A stretch of DNA of 64,000 nt. Origin: Neptunomonas antarctica. Lineage in GTDB: Bacteria; Pseudomonadota; Gammaproteobacteria; Pseudomonadales; Balneatricaceae. How positions within the stretch are numbered: position 1 is the first letter of the stretch; every line of letters begins with the position of its first letter. Position numbers and translations under genes: made by a program. Shown in pieces: positions 9,140-18,378 of the stretch. The DNA lies in assembly GCF_001305295.1 (NCBI RefSeq), contig NZ_LJSI01000028.1, positions 62,001 through 126,000 of the forward strand, in the 5' to 3' direction. The notes under the pieces are model-generated. The model worked only from the letters and a program-made list of their open reading frames with translations. It was not told the origin of the DNA and ran no database searches.

Positions 9140-9430
9140 CTAACAATCCGCATCATCATTTATTACAAAGCCTTCATGAACATTTTCATACACTAATTGC
9201 TCTGAATGCACATCAACAACGTTAGCCAATTCGGGGCCTTTATACAGCCAGGCTTCAACCTGCCTGACAGCATTCCCTTCGCCGCACATCATCACCTCTA
9301 CCCGCCCGTCAGGGAGATTTCTCACCCATCCCGTTAAGCCATGCGAAAGCGCCACATCTTGCGTCGACTTTCTGAACCACACACCCTGAACACTGCCGCT
9401 AACATGGGCATTTATACAGATTTTAGTCAC
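9140..9430 (-). CDS. acyP: Acylphosphatase
   Basis: A 96-residue acylphosphatase, the usual small size. It hydrolyses the carboxyl-phosphate bond of acyl phosphates. The catalytic arginine is in SVQGVWFRKST and the catalytic asparagine in GWVRNLPDG. The start is GTG (9428-9430), preceded by GGGGAAG at good spacing. It lies 29 bases downstream of yihY on the same strand and probably shares its transcript. Confidence 0.9.
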   Translation of the reverse strand: MTKICINAHVSGSVQGVWFRKSTQDVALSHGLTGWVRNLPDGRVEVMMCGEGNAVRQVEAWLYKGPELANVVDVHSEQLVYENVHEGFVINDDADC

Positions 9431-9459
9431 GCGTTACTTCCCCTGATACCCGATATTAA

Positions 9460-10686
9460 TTATTGCTGCTCAAACTCAGCAAACAGAAGCTCCAGCGAAA
9501 CATTAAGTTCGCTATTTTGCATTTTTTTAACTTCACTAAGATGCTTATCCAGATTTATTTGCCACATCTTATCAGTGCCCGACGTTTGTAATGGTTCGGG
9601 AATTGGCCACGGTAAACGCTGGCATAAATCATATAAGGTGAATGCCCCCAGGCGTCTCGATAGCAAATATTCGCCCTGGTCTGTTCGCCTGATAATATCT
9701 TCTTGCAATAGTAATTGAACGTACTGATCCCAACTGGATTGCTCTAATCCATCCACCTGTTGCAGTAACTGCTCATCCGATAATGCCTGCCCTGTCTGTT
9801 GCCCTTCCCACAAACGATGCAGAATACCCACGATGGTATGCAGGTGCGATTTTTCACGCTTCCTGTCTAACGACTGGTACACCGTCAGCGCCCGTGTTAA
9901 TTCACACCCCATCAGAATGATAAACCAGGAAATAAATATCCAGACTAAAAACAAGGGAATCGCGGCAAAAGCACCATAGATAAGCTCATACGAGGGGAAC
10001 TGTACCGCGTAAAAAGCAAAGCCACGTTTGGCACTTTCAAATAAAACAGCAACAACAACGCCACCAATAAATGCATTTTTAAGCGGCACCTTACAGTTGG
10101 GTATAGCGGCATAAAGCAGCGTGAACGCCGCCGCTGACATAACGACAGGAAGAAAGGTCAGCAATCGGGAGCGTCCCACAAGATTGGTCGCATCGGAGAT
10201 AAGCGAGAGAGATGCTATATAAGATGACACAAGAATTCCGAGCCCGATAAGAATCGGTCCCAAACTAAGAATAGCCCAATACAATAAGAAACTGGACATC
10301 CCTTTGCGCTGATCCGACACGCGCCAAATCCGATTAAAAGCCACTTCAATATTACGCATCATCATGATGGAGGTGATCACCAAAAACCCTACCCCGATGG
10401 CGGTCAATTTTTGTGCTTGGTTAATAAAATCTTTCAGGTAATCCTGAATAACGGCACCTGTCGCGGGTACAAAATTACTGAATACCCAGCTCTGAACCTG
10501 CTCACCTACACCCTGGAAGGTTGGTATAGCCGCCAGCATCGCAAATGAAACCGTCATCAAAGGGACGACGGCAAACAAGGTTGTATAGGTTAGTGCTGAG
10601 GCATTAATCACCCCACCATTACCCCAAAACTGGCGAAAAAGATAACGTAAAAACCGTATAACCGGCGCATCTAGTAACCCACTCAT
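9460..10686 (-). CDS. YihY/UPF0761 family inner-membrane protein
   Basis: A 408-residue protein with about six membrane segments in the first 280 residues and a soluble C-terminal tail. The segments GVINASALTYTTLFAVVPLM and GGVVVAVLFESAKRGFAFY are typical of the YihY/virulence factor BrkB family, once misannotated as ribonuclease BN. The function is uncertain. The ATG at 10684-10686 is chosen because AAGGAG sits seven bases upstream; a TTG one codon earlier is less likely. It is divergent from arsC. Confidence 0.85.
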   Translation of the reverse strand: MSGLLDAPVIRFLRYLFRQFWGNGGVINASALTYTTLFAVVPLMTVSFAMLAAIPTFQGVGEQVQSWVFSNFVPATGAVIQDYLKDFINQAQKLTAIGVGFLVITSIMMMRNIEVAFNRIWRVSDQRKGMSSFLLYWAILSLGPILIGLGILVSSYIASLSLISDATNLVGRSRLLTFLPVVMSAAAFTLLYAAIPNCKVPLKNAFIGGVVVAVLFESAKRGFAFYAVQFPSYELIYGAFAAIPLFLVWIFISWFIILMGCELTRALTVYQSLDRKREKSHLHTIVGILHRLWEGQQTGQALSDEQLLQQVDGLEQSSWDQYVQLLLQEDIIRRTDQGEYLLSRRLGAFTLYDLCQRLPWPIPEPLQTSGTDKMWQINLDKHLSEVKKMQNSELNVSLELLFAEFEQQ

Positions 10687-10814
10687 CAAGCAGCTCCTTG
10701 CAGTAATCTTTATAGAAATTGTATAGCGACCTTTGTTGCGACTTCCGAGAAGTATACAATAGCGACTTATTTAGCTTAATCGCTGTTTTACAACAGTTTG
10801 CACGGGAAATCATT

Positions 10815-11165
10815 ATGAGCCAAGTGACAATCTATCATAATCCACGTTGTTCAAAGTCACGACAGACACTTGAACTGCTCAAAGAACAGGGAGTTGAGCC
10901 TGTAGTGCGCGAGTATTTGAAGGATGTCCCCAGTGCAGACGAGCTCACGCAGATTCTAGCGTCACTTAATATCGGCCCGCGTCAGTTGCTGCGTAAAGGC
11001 GAGCAGGAATATAAAGACAATGACCTGAATAACCCGGATCTTACAGACGATCAGATTATTGCGCTCATGATCGCTCATCCAAAACTCATTGAACGACCGA
11101 TTGTTATTAAAGGCAATGAGGCACGCATCGGACGCCCTCCTGAGTCTGTATTGGAGATTATGTAA
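10815..11165 (+). CDS. arsC: ArsC-family arsenate reductase (glutaredoxin-dependent type)
   Basis: A 116-residue ArsC/Spx-family protein of normal length. The catalytic cysteine is in HNPRCSKSRQTLELL and the anion-binding arginine in ERPIVIKGNEARIGRPPE. The family reduces arsenate with glutathione and glutaredoxin, although many chromosomal copies outside ars operons have no proven arsenate role. A longer frame begins at 10719, but the ATG at 10815 is where family homology starts. The stop is followed directly by the GTG of the wrbA-like gene, so the two are coupled. Confidence 0.88.
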   Translation: MSQVTIYHNPRCSKSRQTLELLKEQGVEPVVREYLKDVPSADELTQILASLNIGPRQLLRKGEQEYKDNDLNNPDLTDDQIIALMIAHPKLIERPIVIKGNEARIGRPPESVLEIM

Positions 11166-11807
<642 letters not shown>

Positions 11808-11830
11808 CCAATAACATCACAGGACACCTG

Positions 11831-12226
11831 ATGGATTCTTTACGCAAAAAAGCCCGAATAACTCGCGTCACCAGCATCGCCAGCTATATCGGCCTCATGG
11901 TTCTATTTACGCTCTGGTTTATGGTATTTCATCCACTTGGAACCGGTAAACTCTGGGTAATCTGGGCCGTCCATGTATTGCCGTTGGCGGGTTTCATTCC
12001 GTCAATTTTGTCGGGCAATCCGCGCAGCCATGCCTGGCTTTGTTTTGTGTTGTTACTCTATTTTATCGAAGCGATACTGGCGGTAACCACCAGCGTTGAA
12101 ACACGCACATTTGGTCTGTTTTACACAGCGCTGGTGACTACTTTATTTACGTCCGCCATGCTTTACGCACGCTGGGGAAGCCAGTTTGCTCGTTTATCTC
12201 ATGAAGCAGAGCAAGCGTCTAACTAA
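11831..12226 (+). CDS. DUF2069 membrane protein
   Basis: A 131-residue protein with about four hydrophobic segments (for example IGLMVLFTLWFMVF and WLCFVLLLYFIEAILAV), matching the DUF2069 family. In Pseudomonas and relatives this family commonly follows wrbA and arsC, as here. The function is unknown. The stop is one base before the start of the SufS-SufE gene. Confidence 0.82.
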   Translation: MDSLRKKARITRVTSIASYIGLMVLFTLWFMVFHPLGTGKLWVIWAVHVLPLAGFIPSILSGNPRSHAWLCFVLLLYFIEAILAVTTSVETRTFGLFYTALVTTLFTSAMLYARWGSQFARLSHEAEQASN

Positions 12227-12227
12227 T

Positions 12228-13940
12228 ATGCTGAATCCCGTTAAAGGCTTCGATCCCTCTAAAATACGCCGCGACTTTCCGATACTCTCAAGTAAGATCA
12301 ATGGCCAACCGTTGATCTATCTTGATAACGCTGCCACAACACACAAGCCCCGCTGTGTTATTGATGCGCTCTCACGTTTTTACAAACTCAATAACAGCAA
12401 TGTCCACCGAGGCTCGCATACACTTTCTAACCGCGCCACCAGTGAATTTGAAGCCGCACGCGAAACCGTAGCGCAGTTTATAAATGCTACCGATACAGCA
12501 GAGATAATCTGGACACGCGGCGCTACGGAAGGGATCAATCTTATCGCTCAGTCCTATGCGGATTCAGTGCTTTGCGCAGGCGATACAGTGTTGGTTTCTA
12601 TGATGGAGCATCATGCCAATATTGTTCCGTGGCAACAGATAGCAGACAAAAAGCAGGCACAGGTACTGCCTATTCCACTTACACAAAAAGGCGAACTTGA
12701 TCTCGTCGCGTATAAAAACTTACTCAATAAACATCATCCCAAAATAGTATCGATTACCCATGTATCTAATGCGATGGGGATTATTAACCCTGTTATCGAA
12801 ATAACACATCTCGCTAAAATGGTGGGCGCGACTGTCATCATTGATGGTGCTCAAGCGGCTGCTCACGAAGTGGTTGATGTGCAAAAGATTGGGTGCGACT
12901 TTTATGTTTTTTCAGGCCACAAATGCTACGGCCCTACCGGTATTGGTGTGCTATGGGGACGTAAAGTATTGATGGAAGCAATGCCCCCCTGGCAATCTGG
13001 CGGAGAAATGATCGAAAAGGTCAGTTTTTCAGGGTCGACATTTAACCGTCTACCCTTCAAATTTGAAGCAGGCACACCTCCCATTGCCGATGCTATCGCG
13101 ATGGCCGAGGCGCTCCGTTATCTTGACAGTCTGGATCGTGCGGCGATATCAGCACACGAAAAGCAACTCAGACAACTCGCTTCCACTCTCTGTCAGAAAA
13201 TTGATGGGCTAACCATCCTAGCGGCTGAGCCGGAGAATGTCGGCATTCTCTCCTTTACCGTAGCAGGCGTTCATCATCAGGACTTGGCTACACTACTAGA
13301 CCAGTCTGGCATTGCGATTCGTAGTGGTCACCATTGCACTATGCCCTTAATGGCATATCTTGGTTGCGATGGCACCGTGCGAGCCTCCTTTGCGCTTTAT
13401 AATACGGCGACTGAAGTGGAACGCTTTGCAGAAGTGCTGCAGCAAAGTATTGCTCAACTGCTCAATGTCAATTTGACCCCTGCTGTGGATCTGCGAGCTA
13501 CCGACCTAAAAAGCAGCATCACCTATTTTGAACCTACTGATGATTTACAGCTAATCAGCAGATTACAATCGGCTAAAAACTGGCAGGCTAGATTCGACAC
13601 TCTATTGAGTGCGGGCAACTATCTGCCTGAGCTCCCTGCCGCTTATAAATCGCAGCAAAATAAAGTCAGCGGCTGTGAATCTAATGTCTGGTTAATAGCA
13701 GCACAACAGCCTGACCATTCCTGGAAATTTGCTGCCGATTCGGATGCACGTTTGATGCGTGGAATAATCTGCCTGCTCCTTTCAGTCATACAAAACAAAA
13801 CCCGCGAAAATCTGCAATTGATTGATACCCAACAGCTGTTAGAATCATGTGATCTTTATCATTATCTGGGTCCATCGAGAACCAATGGTGTTCAGGCCAT
13901 CGTCGACACAATCAAACAACTCACCCTGCAAGGCGAATAG
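12228..13940 (+). CDS. Cysteine desulfurase SufS fused to SufE sulfur acceptor
   Basis: A 570-residue fusion. Residues 1-410 are a SufS/CsdA-type PLP cysteine desulfurase: YLDNAATTHKP near the N-terminus, the PLP lysine Lys232 in FSGHKCYGPTG, and the persulfide cysteine Cys370 in RSGHHCTMPLM. Residues about 435-570 are a SufE/CsdE domain with the acceptor Cys483 in SGCESNVWL. Normally these are separate proteins, and SufE takes the persulfide sulfur from SufS for Fe-S assembly. No sufBCD genes are nearby. The start ATG at 12228 lies one base after the DUF2069 stop; an in-frame ATG at 12186 is inside that gene and has no ribosome site. Confidence 0.9.
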   Translation: MLNPVKGFDPSKIRRDFPILSSKINGQPLIYLDNAATTHKPRCVIDALSRFYKLNNSNVHRGSHTLSNRATSEFEAARETVAQFINATDTAEIIWTRGATEGINLIAQSYADSVLCAGDTVLVSMMEHHANIVPWQQIADKKQAQVLPIPLTQKGELDLVAYKNLLNKHHPKIVSITHVSNAMGIINPVIEITHLAKMVGATVIIDGAQAAAHEVVDVQKIGCDFYVFSGHKCYGPTGIGVLWGRKVLMEAMPPWQSGGEMIEKVSFSGSTFNRLPFKFEAGTPPIADAIAMAEALRYLDSLDRAAISAHEKQLRQLASTLCQKIDGLTILAAEPENVGILSFTVAGVHHQDLATLLDQSGIAIRSGHHCTMPLMAYLGCDGTVRASFALYNTATEVERFAEVLQQSIAQLLNVNLTPAVDLRATDLKSSITYFEPTDDLQLISRLQSAKNWQARFDTLLSAGNYLPELPAAYKSQQNKVSGCESNVWLIAAQQPDHSWKFAADSDARLMRGIICLLLSVIQNKTRENLQLIDTQQLLESCDLYHYLGPSRTNGVQAIVDTIKQLTLQGE

Positions 13941-13976
13941 CAGCCCTCATCTTCAGGTTCGTCGGTAATTGATCAG

Positions 13977-14016
13977 CGTTAAGCCCGACAGGCTACCCGG
14001 CGGGTTTAAGTCTTGA
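13977..14016 (+). terminator. Possible terminator after sufSE
   Basis: AAGCCCG and CGGGTTT can pair with one G-T pair, and the region continues TTTAAGTCTT. The U-tract is poor, so this is only a candidate end for the arsC-wrbA-sufSE transcript. Confidence 0.3.
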
Positions 14017-14164
14017 TATTTACTCAGCAATAACAGAAGATCGCTTCTGCCAAGTTCAGTTTGCAGCTTACACAATAGACAAAACAACCAATAAATCAGT
14101 GTGTTAAACTAGTAATCTAATCCGACTCCACTGATCCATTCACTTTTAGCATAGCGACGACACC

Positions 14165-15088
14165 ATGAATCTCAATGATATAAGCCTTTTTATTCGTATT
14201 GTTGAAACAGGGAGTTTCACGTCTGCAGCTGAAAGTTTAGGTATCCAAAAATCAACTATCAGCCGCCGCATCGCTCAGCTAGAAGATGATTTAGGCGTCC
14301 GTTTACTGCAAAGAACCACGCGCAAACTTAAGCTCACTGACGACGGTGAAGAGCTCTTTGCACGCTGCCAACCACTGATCAACGAACTGGATTCCGCTAA
14401 AGACCATCTATCCGCCACGCAAAACAATCCTCGTGGACGATTAAGAATCACCATGCCATCAGAACTCGGCGTCTTCATGATGAACGAAATCGTAAGTACA
14501 TTTATGCAGCGCTATCCGCAGATCATGCTTGAAGTAGAGCTGAGTACGCGCGTTATCGATCTGATTGAAGAAGGTATAGATTTAGCTATCAGGGTTGGCG
14601 AGCTGGCCGATTCAAGTTTGATTGCAAGAAAAGTGGCTACGGTATCACGAGGGCTATATGCGTCCCCTGCCTACCTGACAAAACAGGGCACACCCAAAAC
14701 ACCCGATGACCTCCAAAATCATGAATGCTACGGCATCCTGAAAGCCGTTGAATATTGGGAATTTGATAATTGGCACGAACCTGTAGAAGTTAAAGGGCAA
14801 CTCAAAGCCAATAGCATCAGCTTTATTCGTGAAGTATTATTGCAGAATATGGGTGTTGCCAGAATGCCTAGGGTTTTCTGTCGCAACTGTGTAAACCGTG
14901 GTGAGTTAGTTGAAGTTTTAAGCGATTATGCCTCTCCGCCGATAGAAGTGCATGCTCTCTATCCAAGTCGGAGGCACCTCAACCCCAAAGTTCGCCTTTT
15001 TATAGACCACATGATGGAAATGATCGGTGATCACCCGTGGGTAAACGAGCAGATGGTCACTCCCGTATCCACTCATAATCATAGCTGA
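14165..15088 (+). CDS. LysR-family transcriptional regulator
   Basis: A 307-residue LysR regulator. The N-terminal winged helix (FIRIVETGSFTSAAESLGIQKSTISRRIAQLEDDLG, read in parts) is followed by an effector-binding domain from about residue 90 (RGRLRITMPSELG). It belongs to the CrgA/PecT-like group by general appearance. There is no divergent partner: sufSE lies upstream on the same strand and another LysR gene lies downstream in convergent orientation. Its targets and ligand are unknown. Confidence 0.87.
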   Translation: MNLNDISLFIRIVETGSFTSAAESLGIQKSTISRRIAQLEDDLGVRLLQRTTRKLKLTDDGEELFARCQPLINELDSAKDHLSATQNNPRGRLRITMPSELGVFMMNEIVSTFMQRYPQIMLEVELSTRVIDLIEEGIDLAIRVGELADSSLIARKVATVSRGLYASPAYLTKQGTPKTPDDLQNHECYGILKAVEYWEFDNWHEPVEVKGQLKANSISFIREVLLQNMGVARMPRVFCRNCVNRGELVEVLSDYASPPIEVHALYPSRRHLNPKVRLFIDHMMEMIGDHPWVNEQMVTPVSTHNHS

Positions 15089-15127
15089 GCATTAACACCT
15101 CCCTCCTTAAATATAGCTGTAGGCTTG

Positions 15128-15163
15128 CTTCATAGACACGGCTGGACAGCCGTGTCTATGAAG
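15128..15163. repeat. 16-bp perfect inverted repeat spanning a lysR stop codon
   Basis: CTTCATAGACACGGCT (15128-15143), a GGAC loop, then AGCCGTGTCTATGAAG (15148-15163) form a perfect 16-base-pair hairpin. It covers the last codons and the TGA stop (15130-15132) of the reverse-strand LysR gene. No U-run follows on either strand, so it is not a classic intrinsic terminator. It may protect the 3' end or stop transcription between the two convergent LysR genes. Confidence 0.7.
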
Positions 15164-15984
15164 GCCTCAGCCAACACGTCCATGCCTGGTAGTATAGGCA
15201 GATTTTTGTGACGAATTAACAGCGTTGGAATAATCGCCAGCTCTGACACAAGTTCCACACACACTAATCGATCTCTATACTGACTTTGTTCAATCACCGA
15301 TCTGGGCATTAATGTAACCCCCAGACCGAATGCAACACAACCAAGAATCCCTTCCAGTGTACCCATTTCCATTACATCGAATTGGCTCACATGCTGCCGT
15401 TGCCATTGCAAAGCCCGCTCACGATAGGTACAGCCTTCACGGAACACAATCAGTGTGTCTGACCGTTGTATTACCTTACTTTTTACCGCCACCAACTCTT
15501 CGTAAGCGACTGCCTGAGTCACCAGGTCAGGATGATCAAAAGGCCCACCAATGAAGGCGCAATCCAGCTCATGCTTTAACACGGCCTGTATCAATGCATG
15601 CGATGTATCTGTTTGTACTTTCACCTCAATACTCGGACAGGCCTGATGTAACCGCAGCAACATATAAGGCAAACGAATCGCTGCAAAGCTTTCCATCGTG
15701 CCTATTCTTACCTCACCGCCCTGATCCATCACCTGCTTAACAGCTAGTCGAGCCTGACGCTCGAGTTGCAACATTTGTCTCGCATATTTAAGCAGCACTC
15801 TACCTGCCGGTGTCAGCGATAAACTTCTACCGGAACGGACAAAAAGATCAGCACCAACCTCCTCTTCAAGCCGTTTGATACGTGTAGTCACATTTGATTG
15901 CACCGTATGCAGAATTTTTGAAGCCGCTAGTACGCCTCCTTCATCAACCACAGCCCGAAATGTTGCCAAGCCGAGAAGCTCCAT
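15130..15984 (-). CDS. LysR-family regulator, divergent from MFS gene
   Basis: A 284-residue LysR regulator with an N-terminal helix-turn-helix (FRAVVDEGGVLAASKILHTV, SNVTTRIKRLEEEVG) and an effector domain beginning near VRIGTMESFAAIRLP. It is divergent from the YbfB/YjiJ-type MFS gene at 16083 with about 98 bases between start codons, and a T-N11-A dyad lies between them. It is therefore probably the regulator of that transporter. Its last codons lie inside a strong hairpin. The effector is unknown. Confidence 0.87.
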   Translation of the reverse strand: MELLGLATFRAVVDEGGVLAASKILHTVQSNVTTRIKRLEEEVGADLFVRSGRSLSLTPAGRVLLKYARQMLQLERQARLAVKQVMDQGGEVRIGTMESFAAIRLPYMLLRLHQACPSIEVKVQTDTSHALIQAVLKHELDCAFIGGPFDHPDLVTQAVAYEELVAVKSKVIQRSDTLIVFREGCTYRERALQWQRQHVSQFDVMEMGTLEGILGCVAFGLGVTLMPRSVIEQSQYRDRLVCVELVSELAIIPTLLIRHKNLPILPGMDVLAEAFIDTAVQPCL

Positions 15985-16022
15985 TATTTATATCTCCAAA
16001 ACAGAACGATCAGTTCTTAAAA

Positions 16023-16039
16023 TATCATTTGTATTGATA
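16023..16039. promoter_or_regulatory. Candidate LysR operator (T-N11-A dyad)
   Basis: TATCATTTGTATTGATA is a dyad (TATCA-N7-TGATA) that contains the T-N11-A pattern typical of LysR sites. It lies midway between the divergent LysR (15984) and MFS (16083) starts. Confidence 0.45.
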
Positions 16040-16082
16040 CTAAACTCACATTAGCCTGATGGAAATAGAAAAGGACGATTAC

Positions 16083-17282
16083 ATGAAAACGAGCACAGAC
16101 ATTCGGGAAAAGTACTTTGTACTGGCTGCCGGCGTTATTAGTCTGATATTACTGCTTGGCGTAGCACGTTTTGCTTATACGCCACTTATTCCTATCATGC
16201 AGAATGAAACACTACTTAATGATCTGAGTGCTGGCTGGCTGGCTGCCATTAATTACGCAGGCTACATGTGCGGAGCACTGATTGCAGCATCGATTAGTGA
16301 CCTGATGGTCAAAGACCGTTTATATCGTGCAGGGTTAATTATCGCCATTATTACTACCGCCGGTATGGCATTGGCCGAAAATACGCTGTTATGGGCTGTC
16401 ATGCGATTTTTCGCCGGGCTGAGCAGCGCTGCAGGCTTACTGATTGGCTCTGGTTTAGTGCTGAACTGGTTGATGCGACATCATTTTCGCAGGGAATTAG
16501 GCATTCACTTTACAGGCATGGGCCTCGGTATTGTGTTCACCGCTATTGCGGTAGACCTAATGATTAATCATTTTAATTGGCGTGAACAATGGTTGCTACT
16601 TGGTGCGGCCGCCATTGTAATGGCGATACCTGCATGGCGCTGGTTACCACGGCCTCATAATGGCACGGTAACAACTGCCGGACAGGCCTTGCAGGACCAC
16701 CCGCCCAGCGTGCGATTTTTATGGCTAATGATGGCATCCTATTTCTGTGCCGGCTTTGGCTACTCGATCAGCGCAACATTTACGGTCGCTATGGTTGAAC
16801 GTCTACCGGGCTTGCAAGGTATGGGAGAACAAGTCTGGCTGGTACTCGGTTTAACCGCGATTCCTGCTGTTCTTGTATGGGAACGCATAGCGCGAAAAGC
16901 AGGGACACTTTATGCTCTCCTATTGTGTTACATCATTCATATTCTGGGTATTATTGTACCCATATTTTACGAATCGCTCGCGGGTGCAATGATCAGCGCA
17001 GTACTTTATGGTGGTACTTTTATCGGTATCGTCAGTCTGGTATTAACAATGGCTGGCCGTTTTTATCCGACAAAACCCGCCAAACTAATGGGTAAGCTAA
17101 CATTATCGTATGGTGTCGCTCAGATTATTGCGCCGGCGGCGGCGGGCATGATGGCAGAGCAAAGTGGTGATTATGTCGGGGGATTAATCATGGCTGCAGG
17201 TATGATGGTTATTGGCACACTCATCTTGCTTATACTCATCAGCACAGAAAACCAAAGTATTAAAACACTAGACGCCGCATGA
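16083..17282 (+). CDS. MFS transporter, YbfB/YjiJ type
   Basis: A 399-residue major facilitator protein with about 12 membrane segments. GVARFAYTPLIPIM near the N-terminus and the GYMCGALIAASISDLMVKDRLYR loop are typical of the YbfB/YjiJ family of MFS carriers, whose substrates are mostly unknown. The start is placed at ATG 16083 because AAGGA sits seven bases upstream; a frame from 16059 would add eight residues without a ribosome site. The divergent LysR gene is the likely regulator. Confidence 0.85.
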   Translation: MKTSTDIREKYFVLAAGVISLILLLGVARFAYTPLIPIMQNETLLNDLSAGWLAAINYAGYMCGALIAASISDLMVKDRLYRAGLIIAIITTAGMALAENTLLWAVMRFFAGLSSAAGLLIGSGLVLNWLMRHHFRRELGIHFTGMGLGIVFTAIAVDLMINHFNWREQWLLLGAAAIVMAIPAWRWLPRPHNGTVTTAGQALQDHPPSVRFLWLMMASYFCAGFGYSISATFTVAMVERLPGLQGMGEQVWLVLGLTAIPAVLVWERIARKAGTLYALLLCYIIHILGIIVPIFYESLAGAMISAVLYGGTFIGIVSLVLTMAGRFYPTKPAKLMGKLTLSYGVAQIIAPAAAGMMAEQSGDYVGGLIMAAGMMVIGTLILLILISTENQSIKTLDAA

Positions 17283-17430
17283 ATGATAATCTGTAGACGA
17301 TTTTATCAAGACTGTTATCAGGTGTTGTGATCACTCTTGTTTGTTCAGCAGATTCCATTTTCTCACCAGAAGCCCTCAGATGTGTTACTTTATCAGGCCG
17401 TTATATTAGTGAAGTAAACAGCAGGAAACT

Positions 17431-18297
17431 ATGGACACCAATACGTTATCGGCTTTTATTGCGGTGGCAGAAAGCCATTCTTTCTCATTAGCGGCTCAAC
17501 AACTGTATATTACACAATCAGCCGTCAGCAAACGCATCGCATTACTTGAAGACCAGCTGAATCAGAAGCTGTTCGACAGAATAAGCAGAAAAGTCACCTT
17601 AACAGAAGCCGGACGTGAACTATTACCCCGCGCCAAAACGATTCTAAGCGCTATCAAGGATGCTGGACGCTCCATGGGGAATCTCTCTGGTGTCGTTCAT
17701 GGTCCTCTGTCTCTTGCTGCCAGCCACCATATTAGCTTGCATCGCTTACCGCCGATCCTTCGGGCCTTTACAAAAAAATATCCTGATGTACAGCTCAACC
17801 TGCGCTTTGATGAGTCAGAAATTGCCTATGATGGTGTGCTTCACGGTGATCTGGAACTAGCTCTGATCACGCTTTCACCTCAGCCAGATCCTACTATTTT
17901 TTCACAGGCCATCTGGGTCGATCAATTACAGTATGTCGTGTCTCGTGACCACCCTCTCGCCAGTAAATCAATCGTTAGCCTGGAGGAGCTTACTCACTAC
18001 GCGGCCATTCTTTCCGGCGCTAAAACTTTCACCCATCAGATTGTCGCAGAACAATTCAGGAAAAAATCACTCGACCTTAATATCACTATGTCGACTAATT
18101 ATCTTGATACCATTCGTATGATGGTCAGTATTGGGTTAGGCTGGAGCCTATTACCCGAAACGATGATAGATGACTCATTAAAGGTGTTAAATACAGGTTC
18201 AGAGCCTATTCAGCGTCAATTAGGCTATATATATCACCGGGACAGAACATTATCTAATGCAGCCAGCAAGCTAGTAGAGATGCTATCTTGTTCATAA
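17431..18297 (+). CDS. LysR-family transcriptional regulator
   Basis: A 288-residue LysR regulator, CysB/CynR-like by general appearance. The DNA-binding domain covers FIAVAESHSFSLAAQQLYIT and SAVSKRIALLEDQLNQKLFDR; the effector domain starts near GPLSLAASHHISLHRLPP. AGGA lies four bases before the ATG. It sits between the MFS gene and phaE on the same strand without an obvious partner, so the target is unknown. After the stop there is a short palindrome, GTTATT-CAT-AATAAC, and a repeated TGTTCATAAT, possibly a weak transcript end. Confidence 0.86.
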   Translation: MDTNTLSAFIAVAESHSFSLAAQQLYITQSAVSKRIALLEDQLNQKLFDRISRKVTLTEAGRELLPRAKTILSAIKDAGRSMGNLSGVVHGPLSLAASHHISLHRLPPILRAFTKKYPDVQLNLRFDESEIAYDGVLHGDLELALITLSPQPDPTIFSQAIWVDQLQYVVSRDHPLASKSIVSLEELTHYAAILSGAKTFTHQIVAEQFRKKSLDLNITMSTNYLDTIRMMVSIGLGWSLLPETMIDDSLKVLNTGSEPIQRQLGYIYHRDRTLSNAASKLVEMLSCS

Positions 18298-18378
18298 TTG
18301 TTATTCATAATAACTGTTCATAATCAAAGACCGCTCCATTAAACTTATTAAATATTATGCATGACCTGAGGTAGACGC

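Noticed and set aside
10719-10814. Longer arsC start
   Set aside because: The extra 32 codons overlap the promoter region and the arsC homology starts at the ATG 10815.
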